64,000 nt of DNA from Bryobacterales bacterium F-183 (GCA_016865505.2 AP025252.1:2170001-2234000), one strand, 5' to 3'. Numbered from the stretch's first letter, positions 43,111 through 51,415 are shown. Notes: generated by a model from the sequence alone, not told the origin. A program made the numbers and translations.

Positions 43111-43719
43111 TTAGGAGCCGCGCCGCTTGGCGATGATCGAGGACGCGGCCGAAACACGGTCGCCGACCTGGACGGCTATCTGCCATTCGGGGCCCAGGAA
43201 TACATCGACACGCGACCCGAATTTGATTAAACCGATGCGTTCGCCCTTGGTGACGTGGTCGCCGGGCTTTTTGTCGCACACAATGCGGCGGGCGATCAGG
43301 CCGGCAATCTGGGTGAAGGTCACTACCGCGCCGTCGGCCATCTCCACGCTTACTTCGTTGCGCTCATTCTCTTCGCTGGCTTCGGCGTGTTCCGCATGCC
43401 CGAACTTCCCTTTTTGATAATGCACGCTGCGCACAACGCCTTCGACGGGGGTGCGGTTCACGTGGACATCAAAGACATTTAGAAAAATGCTGACGCGCGT
43501 ACGCTTGCCGTCGATGTCCTTGATCGACACCACTTTGCCGTCGGCGGGAGAAACGGCCACGGGACCGGAAGGAACTTCGCGGTTGGGGTCACGAAAGAAC
43601 CAGAGACAGAATACAGCCAGGATGTAGAACGGCGCGCCTAGCCACGGCTTGGTAAAGTAGCCTGCCAGATACCCGGCGGCGATCAGTGCGACTGCGTAGT
43701 AGATTCCGGTGACGACCAT
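43111..43719 (-). CDS. psd: phosphatidylserine decarboxylase (short type)
   Basis: 202 residues, the length of the short bacterial/archaeal type. Two hydrophobic segments at the N terminus are followed by 'VAVSPADGKVV', 'VSIFLNVFDVHVNRTPVEG' and the self-cleavage site G168-S169 in 'IKFGSRVDVFLG', where Ser becomes the pyruvoyl cofactor. It converts phosphatidylserine to phosphatidylethanolamine. It is the first gene of the minus-strand operon psd-pssA-asd-like-lptE-holA-hpf; its promoter should lie in the 107-base gap to the universal stress protein gene. Confidence 0.93.
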   Translation of the reverse strand: MVVTGIYYAVALIAAGYLAGYFTKPWLGAPFYILAVFCLWFFRDPNREVPSGPVAVSPADGKVVSIKDIDGKRTRVSIFLNVFDVHVNRTPVEGVVRSVHYQKGKFGHAEHAEASEENERNEVSVEMADGAVVTFTQIAGLIARRIVCDKKPGDHVTKGERIGLIKFGSRVDVFLGPEWQIAVQVGDRVSAASSIIAKRRGS

Positions 43720-43826
43720 GAAATGATGTTTGAGACCTTCGGGGTGCTCTCTTTGGGTCCTTCTTATTGTCGCAAGTTCCGGATTGGAAGTTGTGGCACG
43801 CTGAGTGCTAGGTCAAAGCTAGGCTT

Positions 43827-44702
43827 ATGTTTCAACGCATTCTGTTTCCCGTCGATTTCTCCCCGCGCTCGACATCGATTGCAGGTGCGGTTCGGGCGTA
43901 CGCAAACGCTTCCGGCGCCGAGGTGTACCTGGTGCATGTACTGGAACTGCCGGAACTTGTGATGACGATGCCCGAGTTTCCAGCCTACATGCCGCCGGAC
44001 ATGCAGGCGGTGTACAGGGACAATGCGGCAATCCGTTTGCGGCGGTGCGCCGAAGAAGCGCTACCCGGTGTAACCGTGCATGAGGCGCTGCTGGAAGGTG
44101 AGCCAGCGAGTGAAATCGCGCAGTTCGCCGCGGAAAATAACATAGACCTGCTGATGATCCCTACCCATGGCGTCGGCGGATTCCGGCGATTCCTGATCGG
44201 ATCGACGACGGCCAAGATCCTGCACGATGTCCGCTGTCCGGTTTGGACCTCGGTGCACGACGAGACGGATCACGGCGACCATCATCACTTGATTCGCAGT
44301 CCCAGGAATGTGGTGTGCGGGGTGGACTTTGCGCCCACCAGCGACGCGGTAATCGCGTACGCCGATGTGTTCGCCAAGCGTACCGGGGCGGAGGTGACGC
44401 TAGTACACGCGGTACCCAAGATCAGTTCGCGGCCCACCAACTATATGGATGTCGACTTTGATGCCCACATGACGCAGGAGGCGAAGCTAAGGGCGGATGA
44501 GGTACAGGCACGGCTGGGGACGTCGTACCCGGTGCTGTTCGTGCCCGGCGATCCGGCGGATGTATTGCGTGAGGCGGTGGAGAAAACGGCGGCAGATCTG
44601 GCGATTGTCGGTAGGAGCCATCTGATGGAGGGCTTTGCCTCCATCCAATCGCATACCTACGACGTGATCAACAAGTGTCCGTGTCCTGTCCTCAGCGTCT
44701 AG
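43827..44702 (+). CDS. tandem universal stress protein (two UspA domains)
   Basis: 291 residues: UspA domain 1 (1-145) and domain 2 (160-291). Domain 1 carries the ATP motif 'PTHGVGGFRRFLIGSTTAKILHDVRCPV' (GxxG-x9-GS/T form). Domain 2 has 'VVCGVDFAPTSDAVIAYADVFAKRTGAEVTLVHA' and 'VGRSHLMEG', with the ATP motif less complete. The linker has a His-rich stretch (HGDHHH). USPs respond to stress, often binding ATP; a specific role is not known. Divergent from psd and convergent with ppa. Confidence 0.9.
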   Translation: MFQRILFPVDFSPRSTSIAGAVRAYANASGAEVYLVHVLELPELVMTMPEFPAYMPPDMQAVYRDNAAIRLRRCAEEALPGVTVHEALLEGEPASEIAQFAAENNIDLLMIPTHGVGGFRRFLIGSTTAKILHDVRCPVWTSVHDETDHGDHHHLIRSPRNVVCGVDFAPTSDAVIAYADVFAKRTGAEVTLVHAVPKISSRPTNYMDVDFDAHMTQEAKLRADEVQARLGTSYPVLFVPGDPADVLREAVEKTAADLAIVGRSHLMEGFASIQSHTYDVINKCPCPVLSV

Positions 44703-44718
44703 GACACGAGAGGACAGG
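44685..44718. terminator. hairpin between convergent usp and ppa genes
   Basis: cctgtcct (44685-44692) pairs with aggacagg (44711-44718), spanning the usp stop codon. There is no clear T-run on either strand, so it may be a bidirectional or rho-linked stop rather than a classical terminator. Confidence 0.4.
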
Positions 44719-44758
44719 GCCACTTTGTACCACTATTCGCGCTTTGCGCGGCGGACCG

Positions 44759-45334
44759 CTATTCCGCTTCGGGCGGAATGATGACGTTCGGCACGGCGCC
44801 AGTGGCCTCCGCTGCCTTGATGTTCAGGTAGTTCTGGCGGGACTCCGCAATGGCCCGGCGAGCTTCCTTTGGCCCGCCCCATCCGGCGATGGCCGTCTTG
44901 GTGCCCTGCAGTTCCTTATAAATAGAGAAGAAGTGCTCGATCTCGCGGCGGACGTGCGAGAACACCTGGTCGATGGTGTGGATCTCGTCGTAGCGCGGGT
45001 CGCGTACAGGTACGGCCAGCACCTTTTGATCCTCTTCCGTCTGATCCCGCATTTCAAGGATGCCCACCGGACGGACTTCAATCAGGCATCCGGTAAAGCT
45101 CGGAACCTGCACTAAACAAAGCACATCGAGAGGGTCGCCGTCGCCAGCTAGCGTACCCGGGATGAACCCGTAATCGCCCGGATAATGCATCGGCGAGTAC
45201 AGCACCCGATCTAACCGGAACATCCCCAGCTCCCCGTCATATTCATATTTGTTCGTGGAGTTCTTGGGGATCTCCACAATCATTCGGACCAGTTCTGGTA
45301 TTTCCGGGCCTGGATCCAGGTCGTAAAGCTTCAC
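44759..45334 (-). CDS. ppa: inorganic pyrophosphatase (family I)
   Basis: 191 residues. Family I marks are 'VEIPKNSTNKYEYD', 'YPGDYGFIPGTLAGDGDPLDVLCLV' with the DGDPLD metal-site motif, 'GILEMRDQTEEDQKVLAVPV' and 'IEHFFSIYKELQG'. It hydrolyses pyrophosphate from biosynthesis. The C-terminal tail with 'AAEATGAVPNVIIPPEAE' is longer than that of the E. coli enzyme. It is divergent from the dcw cluster; the gap up to mraZ holds a palindrome and a hairpin. Confidence 0.95.
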   Translation of the reverse strand: MKLYDLDPGPEIPELVRMIVEIPKNSTNKYEYDGELGMFRLDRVLYSPMHYPGDYGFIPGTLAGDGDPLDVLCLVQVPSFTGCLIEVRPVGILEMRDQTEEDQKVLAVPVRDPRYDEIHTIDQVFSHVRREIEHFFSIYKELQGTKTAIAGWGGPKEARRAIAESRQNYLNIKAAEATGAVPNVIIPPEAE

Positions 45335-45392
45335 GACTTCAGCTTAACAGAGAACAAAGGGTTCAAATCTGCGTTTTTCGGCGGTTTTTTAG

Positions 45393-45404
45393 GGGTATAT
45401 ACCC
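45393..45404. promoter_or_regulatory. perfect 12-bp palindrome in the ppa-mraZ gap
   Basis: GGGTATATACCC, self-complementary over all 12 bases, 59 bases upstream of the ppa start and 85 bases upstream of the mraZ TTG. It may be a binding site for a dimeric regulator. A second structure, atactgc (45423-45429) with gcagtat (45437-45443), follows 18 bases later. Confidence 0.4.
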
Positions 45405-45488
45405 TAACTGGCGTAGGGGAAAATACTGCGAAAACAGCAGTATATACAAAATTTCATAGCTGTTTCTTGAAGGAGGAGTGGAAAGCTA

Positions 45489-46055
45489 TTGACCCAGCCG
45501 GATTGGCAGGGGCATACTAGTTTGGTAGCCGTAAGTGGCCCCAAGTGGACTTTAGTGGAACCAACTCCCTCAGCTCCGGCCTCGGTCACTCCCGACCCGC
45601 CTCGCGGCATGTTCGCGGTCAAGGTCGACGGCAAGGGTAGGTTGAAGCTTCCGGCCGTGTTCCAAGAGTACTTCAAAGGGATCGGCTGTGAAAAATTTTT
45701 TGTCACAACGGTAGACGCGACATTGCTGTATGTCTACCCGACGGCAGTGTGGCGGCTGAACGAAGAACGTCTCGACAACGCAACCGCGACCGAGGCGGAT
45801 CTGGAAGCTGCAGAAAGTGTCCGGTTTCTGGCCAACCACTTTGGACAGGACGTATCGCCGGATTCGGAGTGGCGGATTTCGATCCACCAGGATTTGCGCA
45901 ATACGCTCGACCTGAGCGAAAAGCAGGTCCATTTGACGTACGAGAACGGGTATGTGAAGGGCTACAGCGAGGCGGAGTTTGCCAAGCGGCTCGAAGCAGC
46001 GAAGGGCGACCTGGGTGGAAAGCTCAAGCTGCTTAAGACGAAGGGATTCAAGTAG
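45489..46055 (+). CDS. mraZ: transcriptional regulator MraZ
   Basis: 188 residues if translation begins at TTG 45489. The MraZ core holds two AbrB-like swapped-hairpin domains: 'VKVDGKGRLKLPAVFQEYF' near residue 45 and 'WRISIHQDLRNTLDLSEKQVHLTYENGYVKGYSE' in the second half. Start choice: AAGGAGGAG lies 8-12 bases before the TTG, while the first ATG (45609) has no ribosome-binding site. In E. coli MraZ, 'RG' stands six residues before the conserved Asp of the DxKGR motif; here 'RG' is at the same distance but just before the ATG-coded Met, so translation should start upstream. The AGTGG boxes would then lie inside the coding region. MraZ represses the dcw promoter. It heads the 15-gene cluster. 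Confidence 0.85.
   Translation: MTQPDWQGHTSLVAVSGPKWTLVEPTPSAPASVTPDPPRGMFAVKVDGKGRLKLPAVFQEYFKGIGCEKFFVTTVDATLLYVYPTAVWRLNEERLDNATATEADLEAAESVRFLANHFGQDVSPDSEWRISIHQDLRNTLDLSEKQVHLTYENGYVKGYSEAEFAKRLEAAKGDLGGKLKLLKTKGFK
45534..45558 (+). promoter_or_regulatory. three AGTGG boxes at 10-bp spacing, MraZ-type operator
   Basis: AGTGG at 45534-45538, 45544-45548 and 45554-45558, one helical turn apart. MraZ proteins of E. coli and mycoplasmas bind three or more TGGG-type direct repeats with 5-base spacers upstream of their own gene; here the boxes read TGGC, TGGA, TGGA with the same period. The 10-base period is not a multiple of three, so it is not a coding repeat. A possible promoter (TTGACC at 45489, CATACT at 45513, 18-base spacer) lies just upstream. 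Confidence 0.6.
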
Positions 46056-46101
46056 CGGCGTCGCGCTCTGCGCGGCCTGTTGCAGGTAATGATGCGCCCA
46101 T

Positions 46102-46971
46102 ATGGAGCACATCCCGGTACTGCTCAACGAATGTCTGGACGGATTGCAAGTTCGTCCCGACGGCGTGTATCTGGATTGCACCTGCGGGCTGGGCGGCCAC
46201 ACGGGAGCGATTGCATCGCAGCTGACGACCGGGTTCGTGATATCGAACGACCGGGACGAGGAATCGCTGGCCAAGGCAAAAGAGAATACGGCAGCGTACG
46301 CGGATCGCATCCGGTTTCATCACGGACGATTTTCGGAGCTGCCCAAGGCGCTTTCCGAAAACGGTGTAAAAGCTGTGGACGGCGTGTTGGCCGACTTGGG
46401 CGTATCGCGTTATCAGCTCACTACCGCGGACCGGGGATTCAGTTTTATGGCGGACGGTCCGCTCGACATGCGAATGTCCAGATCGCAGGAAACAACAGCG
46501 GCGGACATTGTGAACTTCAGCTCCCCACTGGAGCTTGGTCAGTTGATCGCCACGTTGGGCGAGGAGAGGAGGTGGTGGCGGAGAATTGCCGAAGCCATCG
46601 TGCGGGGAAGGCCGGTTCATACGACAGGTCAGCTTGCCACGCTGATCGAGCGGGCTGTTCCTCGCACAAGCCGTCTCCATCCGGCAACGCAGACCTTCCA
46701 GGCCTTGCGTCTCGCGGTGAATCGCGAGCCGGAAGAGTTGGATGCTCTGCTCGAGTGGCTGCCGTCGGCAGTGAAGCCGGCAGGTGGAAGAGCTGCGGTG
46801 ATCAGCTTTATGTCGCTCGACGATCGAAAGGTAAAGGTGCGGTTCCAGTCGCTCGCCAAGGCCGGTGAAGTGACGTTGATCAACAAAAAGGTGATTGTTC
46901 CAGGGGACGAAGAAATTCGGAACAATCCGGCCTCACGCAGTGCGAAGCTGCGGGTTTTCGAAAAGCTGTAG
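46102..46971 (+). CDS. rsmH: 16S rRNA (cytosine1402-N4)-methyltransferase RsmH
   Basis: 289 residues starting 'MEHIPVLLNECLDGL', a typical RsmH N terminus. SAM site 'YLDCTCGLGGHTGAIA', 'VLADLGVSRYQLTTADRGFSFMADGPLDMRM' and 'TFQALRLAVNREPEELDALLEWLP' are the family marks. The usual 'DLGVSSPQLD' is 'DLGVSRYQLT' here. It methylates C1402 in the decoding centre. It lies 46 bases after mraZ and 52 bases before ftsL, the standard order. Confidence 0.95.
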   Translation: MEHIPVLLNECLDGLQVRPDGVYLDCTCGLGGHTGAIASQLTTGFVISNDRDEESLAKAKENTAAYADRIRFHHGRFSELPKALSENGVKAVDGVLADLGVSRYQLTTADRGFSFMADGPLDMRMSRSQETTAADIVNFSSPLELGQLIATLGEERRWWRRIAEAIVRGRPVHTTGQLATLIERAVPRTSRLHPATQTFQALRLAVNREPEELDALLEWLPSAVKPAGGRAAVISFMSLDDRKVKVRFQSLAKAGEVTLINKKVIVPGDEEIRNNPASRSAKLRVFEKL

Positions 46972-47023
46972 AGCAGTAAAAAGCAGTGCAGTAAGAATTC
47001 CCCGGAGGAAGAGTTAAAGTCTC

Positions 47024-47503
47024 ATGGCAACGTTTGCGACCATGCTTACCCGCCTGATGCCCGGCCGCGCTGAGGCTGCCGCGCATGCTCGTTCCCAGCG
47101 ACGCAACGAAACGTACCGGTTGCGCACCTGGCCGAACGAGGACCTGTTGTTTCCGGTGAAGCCGATCGACAATTCGCGGGTGTCCCCCAAAGCCGACCGT
47201 AAAGACCGCTCGCAGTCCTGGAAGGTCATGTTCGGCTTTACCGGTGCCGCTGCGCTTTTGATTGCCGTATTGTTGCCCAGCGCCTACTCGTTGATGGCCG
47301 GCTACAAGCTGCAGGAGCTCAAGAAGCGTAACGACCAGCTACGTGCCGAAAGCGCGATGCTTGACGTGGAAATCGCCCGTCACACCTCCCCCGCCAATCT
47401 CGAACAGTTCGCCTCCAGCGGCAAGATGGAAGCGCCCAACACCAAAAAGCTCGTCTACCTGCAGCCGCAGGAATCGGTGGCCATGACCATCGAGCGCAAG
47501 TAA
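47024..47503 (+). CDS. ftsL: FtsL-like cell division protein
   Basis: 159 residues: a polar N-terminal part of about 70 residues, one membrane helix ('VMFGFTGAAALLIAVLLPSAYSLMAGYKLQ', about 68-97), then a coiled-coil heptad stretch ('LQELKKRNDQLRAESAMLDVEIARHTSPANLEQFA') and the tail 'NTKKLVYLQPQE'. Topology, position between rsmH and ftsI, and the coiled coil identify FtsL; sequence identity in this family is always low. It forms the periplasmic FtsQLB link that activates FtsWI. The cytoplasmic part is longer than in E. coli FtsL. A GGAGGAAG ribosome-binding site precedes the ATG. Confidence 0.85.
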   Translation: MATFATMLTRLMPGRAEAAAHARSQRRNETYRLRTWPNEDLLFPVKPIDNSRVSPKADRKDRSQSWKVMFGFTGAAALLIAVLLPSAYSLMAGYKLQELKKRNDQLRAESAMLDVEIARHTSPANLEQFASSGKMEAPNTKKLVYLQPQESVAMTIERK

Positions 47504-47520
47504 GGAATTTTGGGAACACT

Positions 47521-47913
47521 ATGCGCGCCATTGGCATTCAATACGCGGATTCGCACTTTCACTACGTCGTTCTCAGCTCCAGCGGCGAGATTGCCTCGCG
47601 CGGTGCGATCCCAGCCAATCGTGACGATTTGCGCCGTGCGTTTCGTGCCATCGAACCCACCTGCATCGCCATGGACAGCACGTCGTCGGTGCCGTGGGCT
47701 GTCGACCTGCTGTCGGACATGCATCACGCGGTCCACATCGACTCACGTCTTCTATTGCCGGAAGGCTACTCGGAGCTGCCCTTTGCCGAAGGGGTAGACG
47801 CCAGCGTTGCCGCCGCGCACGCTGAACGCAATGCGCGCCAACTTCGCGAACGTTGGACTCGCGGCATCGCCGCCCTGCGCGCCGCCTCGCAAGAAACTGC
47901 CATTTACGCCTAG
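47521..47913 (+). CDS. small IS110-transposase-like (RuvC fold) protein in the dcw cluster
   Basis: 130 residues between ftsL (17-base gap) and ftsI (26-base gap). The sequence follows the N-terminal DEDD/RuvC domain of IS110-family transposases: first strand 'RAIGIQYADSHFHYVVLSSSGEIASRG', 'NRDDLRRAFRAIEPTCIAMDSTSSVPWAVDLLSD' with 'HHAVHIDSRLLLPEGY', then 'LPFAEGVDASVAAAHAERN'. Catalytic positions are changed: the first Asp is Gln7 (GIQ for GID), the second Glu is Asp52, the third acid Asp93 remains, and the fourth is lost (VDASVAA for xDAxDA). The C-terminal transposase domain is missing. It is therefore probably a domesticated, inactive RNase H-like domain with a new role in division. An alternative is another RNase H/actin-fold protein. 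Confidence 0.65.
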   Translation: MRAIGIQYADSHFHYVVLSSSGEIASRGAIPANRDDLRRAFRAIEPTCIAMDSTSSVPWAVDLLSDMHHAVHIDSRLLLPEGYSELPFAEGVDASVAAAHAERNARQLRERWTRGIAALRAASQETAIYA

Positions 47914-47939
47914 CCCTGGAAAGGTGTCACCGCGACCAG

Positions 47940-49922
47940 ATGCACCGTGTGGAAGCCAATTCGGAACGCCGTATCCGCTGGATCGCAAGAATTGCGGCCG
48001 TGTGGATGGTGGTTCTGGCCGCCCGCATGGTGGACCTGCAGATCCGCCAGCACGACAGCATTAAGAAGCAGGCCCAGCACCAGCAGGAACGCCAGGTTGG
48101 CCTGCACGGCGTTCGCGGCTCAATCTCTGACGAAAACGGCCAGCCTTTGGCCATCAGCGTACCCACCGACTCCGTCTGGGTAAGCCCCTCGCGCATCAAG
48201 CGCGACAGCAATCTTGACACCGCAGTCCTGATCCTTGCCACGGGCTTGAAGATGGATCAGGCGCAGGTCCGCAACCTGATTCTGAAGGATCCCGACAAAC
48301 GGTCTTTGCGCATCGCGCGGCAAGTATCGCGACGCGAATCTGCGGACATCTGTGGTCTTTCCCGTACCTCCGGCTTCGACTATATGTGGTGCGAGGAAGA
48401 GGAACTCCGCGAACATCCCGCAGGCAACCTCGCCGCGCACGTGCTGGGTCCCGTGGGTCGCGACCACTCCGGGCAGTACGGCATTGAGCGTTCGCTCGAA
48501 AGTGAACTGGCTGGGCAGCACGGCAAGTCGCGCGTGGTGGTCGATTCGGCCAGCAACGCGTATCAGGAACAGATCGAGCAGGAAGCCAAGTTCGGCACTC
48601 ACCTTCGGCTCACCTTGAACGCCGATATCCAGTACGCCGTTGAGCAGGCACTGGCCCGCCAGGCTATAAAGCACAACGTCGCGCGCGGCACTGCGACGGT
48701 GATGGATCCCCGTACGGGCGCCATCCTCGCCATGGCGAGCTACCCGAACTTTGAGCTCAGCAAGCCCCCGGCGAAAGCTACGGACCCGGCGCTAGTGAAC
48801 CTCGCGGTGAAGTATCCGTTCGAGCCCGGTTCGGTCTTCAAAACGATCACCATGGCCGCGGCGATCGAAACCACAGACCTGCGTCCGCAGACGTTGATCG
48901 ATTGCGGTGCTGGCGTTATCACCATCGGTGGGTTCCGCATCCGCGACGTTCACGGCGGCGGCGTACGCACCATGGAAGCGGTGTACGCGAACTCCATGAA
49001 TACGGGCTCCATTCGCGTTGGCCAGCGTGTTGGCAGCGCCAACCTTCGGCACTACATCCAAGCTTTTGGCTTCGGCCAGAAGACCGGTATTGAATTGCCG
49101 GAAGAGCCTGGCTACGTCCAGCCGGGCATGCAGGAAATCACGCGCGCTTCACAGTCGATCGGCTACGCGGTAAACGTTACGTCGCTGCAGTTGGCGCGCG
49201 CGACCTCAGTGATCGCCAATGGCGGACTGTTGGTCAAGCCGTACCTGGTCGCTTCGCGCCGCGGGCCTGATGGAGTCGAAAGGGTTACGAAGCCGGAACC
49301 CGGCAAGCGCATTATCAGCCCTGAGACAGCCATCACCATGCGCCGCATGATGGAAGCTGTGATGCTGCGCGGCACTGGCCGCCGTACAGCCAAGCTTGAA
49401 GGCTACACCTCGGGCGGGAAGACAGGCACGGCGCGCTACTACGATACGCAAGCCCGCAAATACATCCCGGGTAAGTTCAACGCGAGCTTTGCCGGTATGG
49501 CGCCGCTGAACGATCCTCGCGTCGTGGTGGTGGTCAACTACTTTGGTACGCACGGTGAACAAGTGGGCTTCGGCGGCGCTGTTGCTGCGCCGGTCTTCCG
49601 CGAAATCGCACATGCGTCGCTGCGTATTCTCGGCATCCCGCCAGACCCGAATCTGATGCGCGAAGGCGCGCCCGACGCCGTCAATCCGGATGAGGAAGTG
49701 GCCACTACGCCTGCCCTACCGGAGCCTCCCCGTCCGACGACGGCGGTACGGCCGTCCGATAGCGGCACCAACAACAAGTTTTCTCTTGCCTCCGTCCCTT
49801 ATCCGCTGGCCCAAGGCGGTCGGAAGGATGTTTCGCATCCTACCGATCAGGGCCAGCGGTCTTTTTCAGACGGATCGGCCAAGCAAATTTCAACGAGGGC
49901 AACACGAAAGACCGAACCATGA
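47940..49922 (+). CDS. ftsI: peptidoglycan transpeptidase FtsI (PBP3-type)
   Basis: 660 residues from the ATG at 47940 (GGAAAGGTG ribosome-binding site). One N-terminal membrane helix ('IARIAAVWMVVLAARMVDLQI'), a pedestal domain, then the transpeptidase domain with Ser298 in SVFK, Ser352 in SMN and Lys494 in KTG. 'SFAGMAPLNDPRVVVVVNY' closes the domain. The last 110 residues are Pro/Thr/Ser-rich without PASTA domains. It cross-links septal wall as partner of FtsW. Its stop codon overlaps the murE start (ATGA). The frame extends further upstream to 47853 in the end of the preceding gene, but without family residues. Confidence 0.93.
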   Translation: MHRVEANSERRIRWIARIAAVWMVVLAARMVDLQIRQHDSIKKQAQHQQERQVGLHGVRGSISDENGQPLAISVPTDSVWVSPSRIKRDSNLDTAVLILATGLKMDQAQVRNLILKDPDKRSLRIARQVSRRESADICGLSRTSGFDYMWCEEEELREHPAGNLAAHVLGPVGRDHSGQYGIERSLESELAGQHGKSRVVVDSASNAYQEQIEQEAKFGTHLRLTLNADIQYAVEQALARQAIKHNVARGTATVMDPRTGAILAMASYPNFELSKPPAKATDPALVNLAVKYPFEPGSVFKTITMAAAIETTDLRPQTLIDCGAGVITIGGFRIRDVHGGGVRTMEAVYANSMNTGSIRVGQRVGSANLRHYIQAFGFGQKTGIELPEEPGYVQPGMQEITRASQSIGYAVNVTSLQLARATSVIANGGLLVKPYLVASRRGPDGVERVTKPEPGKRIISPETAITMRRMMEAVMLRGTGRRTAKLEGYTSGGKTGTARYYDTQARKYIPGKFNASFAGMAPLNDPRVVVVVNYFGTHGEQVGFGGAVAAPVFREIAHASLRILGIPPDPNLMREGAPDAVNPDEEVATTPALPEPPRPTTAVRPSDSGTNNKFSLASVPYPLAQGGRKDVSHPTDQGQRSFSDGSAKQISTRATRKTEP

Positions 49923-51415
49923 CGTTTGGCTCGAATACGGTGGAATCGGTGCTGCGCAACACCCCGTTGCCGCAACCGCTCCCCCGTGCCTTGGCGTCAT
50001 TGCCGGTGTCTGGTATCGAGTACGATTCGCGTCGTGTCGAGCCCGGTGCACTCTTCTTCGCGTTTCCCGGAGCCAAGGTCGACGGACGGCAGTTTGCCGG
50101 CGAAGCCCGGGCCAAAGGCGCATCTGCTGTCGTTAGCGAACTTCCCGCTCCAGCAGATTACGACGGCGCCTGGATTCAGGTTCCGCACGGCCGCAAGGCT
50201 CTCGCGTCCGCAGCCAAGACTTTTTACGGCGCGCCCGACGAACAACTGCAAATCACCGGCGTCACCGGCACCAACGGCAAGACCACCACAACTTACCTGC
50301 TGGATCAGATGCTGCGCTCCGCCGGCTTCAAGACCGCGCTGATCGGCACCATTGAGTACCACGTGGCTGGCAAGGTTCTGCCTGCGGTCAACACCACGCC
50401 CGAGTCCCTCGACCTGTTCCGTATCTTCCGTCAACTCCTCGACCTCGGCGGTACGCACGCCGTGATGGAAACGTCGTCGCACGCGCTCGACCTTGGCCGT
50501 GTACATGGTCTGCGCTATCGCACGGCGGTCTTCACCAACCTCACGCAGGACCATCTGGACTATCACAAGACGATGGATGCGTACTTCGCCGCCAAGCAGC
50601 GCTTGTTTACTCCAGAAGCAGGCCCCGCGCCTGCCGCAGCGGTTTTGAACTTCGACGACGCATGGTCGCGGCGCATCGAAACGCGGACGGAGAGCGAAGT
50701 TTACTGGTACGGCATGCAGCCTGGTGCTGCCTATCGTGCCGAGAACGTACGCAGTACCTTTCAGGGCCTCCGCTTTGACCTCCGCACTCCGGACGGCGTC
50801 CTGCCCATCGAGTCGCCGATGGTCGGCCACATCAACGTTTACAACATCCTTGCGGCCTTCTGCTCCGGCCTCAGTCTGGGCGTGCCTGTGGATGTTCTGC
50901 AGGCTGGCATCGCGGCCTGCGCCGCCGTACCGGGACGCTTTGAGCGCATCGATGTTGGCCAGCCATTTCTCGTTGTCGTGGACTACGCGCATACATCAGA
51001 CGCGCTGTTGAATGTGATTCAAGTCGCTCGCGAACTGCAGCCCAAGCGCATCGTGACGCTATTCGGTTGTGGTGGCGATCGCGATCGCGCCAAGCGTCCG
51101 CTCATGGGCGCGGCTGCCGCAGAGCGTAGTGACTTTGTAGTGGTCACCTCCGATAACCCACGGTCAGAAGATCCGCTCGCGATTATCAACGATGCTATGG
51201 TCGGCGTGCGCCGCTTCGACACGCCGCACATCGCCGAACCCGATCGTGAAAAGGCCATTCGTCGTGCATTGGAAGAAGCCCAGCCAGGCGATATCGTGAT
51301 CCTCGCAGGGAAAGGCCACGAACCGTACCAGATTCTGCGCGACCGTACCATCGCGTTCGACGATCGCTTGGTAGCCCAGCGCTTGCTCAAGAATATGGGG
51401 TACGGCGCGGCATGA
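49919..51415 (+). CDS. murE: UDP-MurNAc-L-Ala-D-Glu:meso-DAP ligase MurE
   Basis: 498 residues. ATP loop 'QITGVTGTNGKTTTTYLL', carbamate-lysine region 'GLRYRTAVFTNLTQDHLDYHKTMDAYFAAK', and the DNPR motif in 'VTSDNPRSEDPLAI', which selects meso-diaminopimelate over lysine. The end 'VILAGKGHEPYQILRDRTIAFDDR' is standard. It adds the third residue of the stem peptide in the cytoplasm. Overlaps ftsI by 4 bases and murF by 4 bases, implying coupled translation. Confidence 0.95.
   Translation: MTFGSNTVESVLRNTPLPQPLPRALASLPVSGIEYDSRRVEPGALFFAFPGAKVDGRQFAGEARAKGASAVVSELPAPADYDGAWIQVPHGRKALASAAKTFYGAPDEQLQITGVTGTNGKTTTTYLLDQMLRSAGFKTALIGTIEYHVAGKVLPAVNTTPESLDLFRIFRQLLDLGGTHAVMETSSHALDLGRVHGLRYRTAVFTNLTQDHLDYHKTMDAYFAAKQRLFTPEAGPAPAAAVLNFDDAWSRRIETRTESEVYWYGMQPGAAYRAENVRSTFQGLRFDLRTPDGVLPIESPMVGHINVYNILAAFCSGLSLGVPVDVLQAGIAACAAVPGRFERIDVGQPFLVVVDYAHTSDALLNVIQVARELQPKRIVTLFGCGGDRDRAKRPLMGAAAAERSDFVVVTSDNPRSEDPLAIINDAMVGVRRFDTPHIAEPDREKAIRRALEEAQPGDIVILAGKGHEPYQILRDRTIAFDDRLVAQRLLKNMGYGAA

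Noticed and set aside
47853-47939. Upstream in-frame extension of ftsI
   Set aside because: The added residues overlap the preceding gene, are Arg/His-rich and precede the normal cytoplasmic tail; the ATG at 47940 has a ribosome-binding site.
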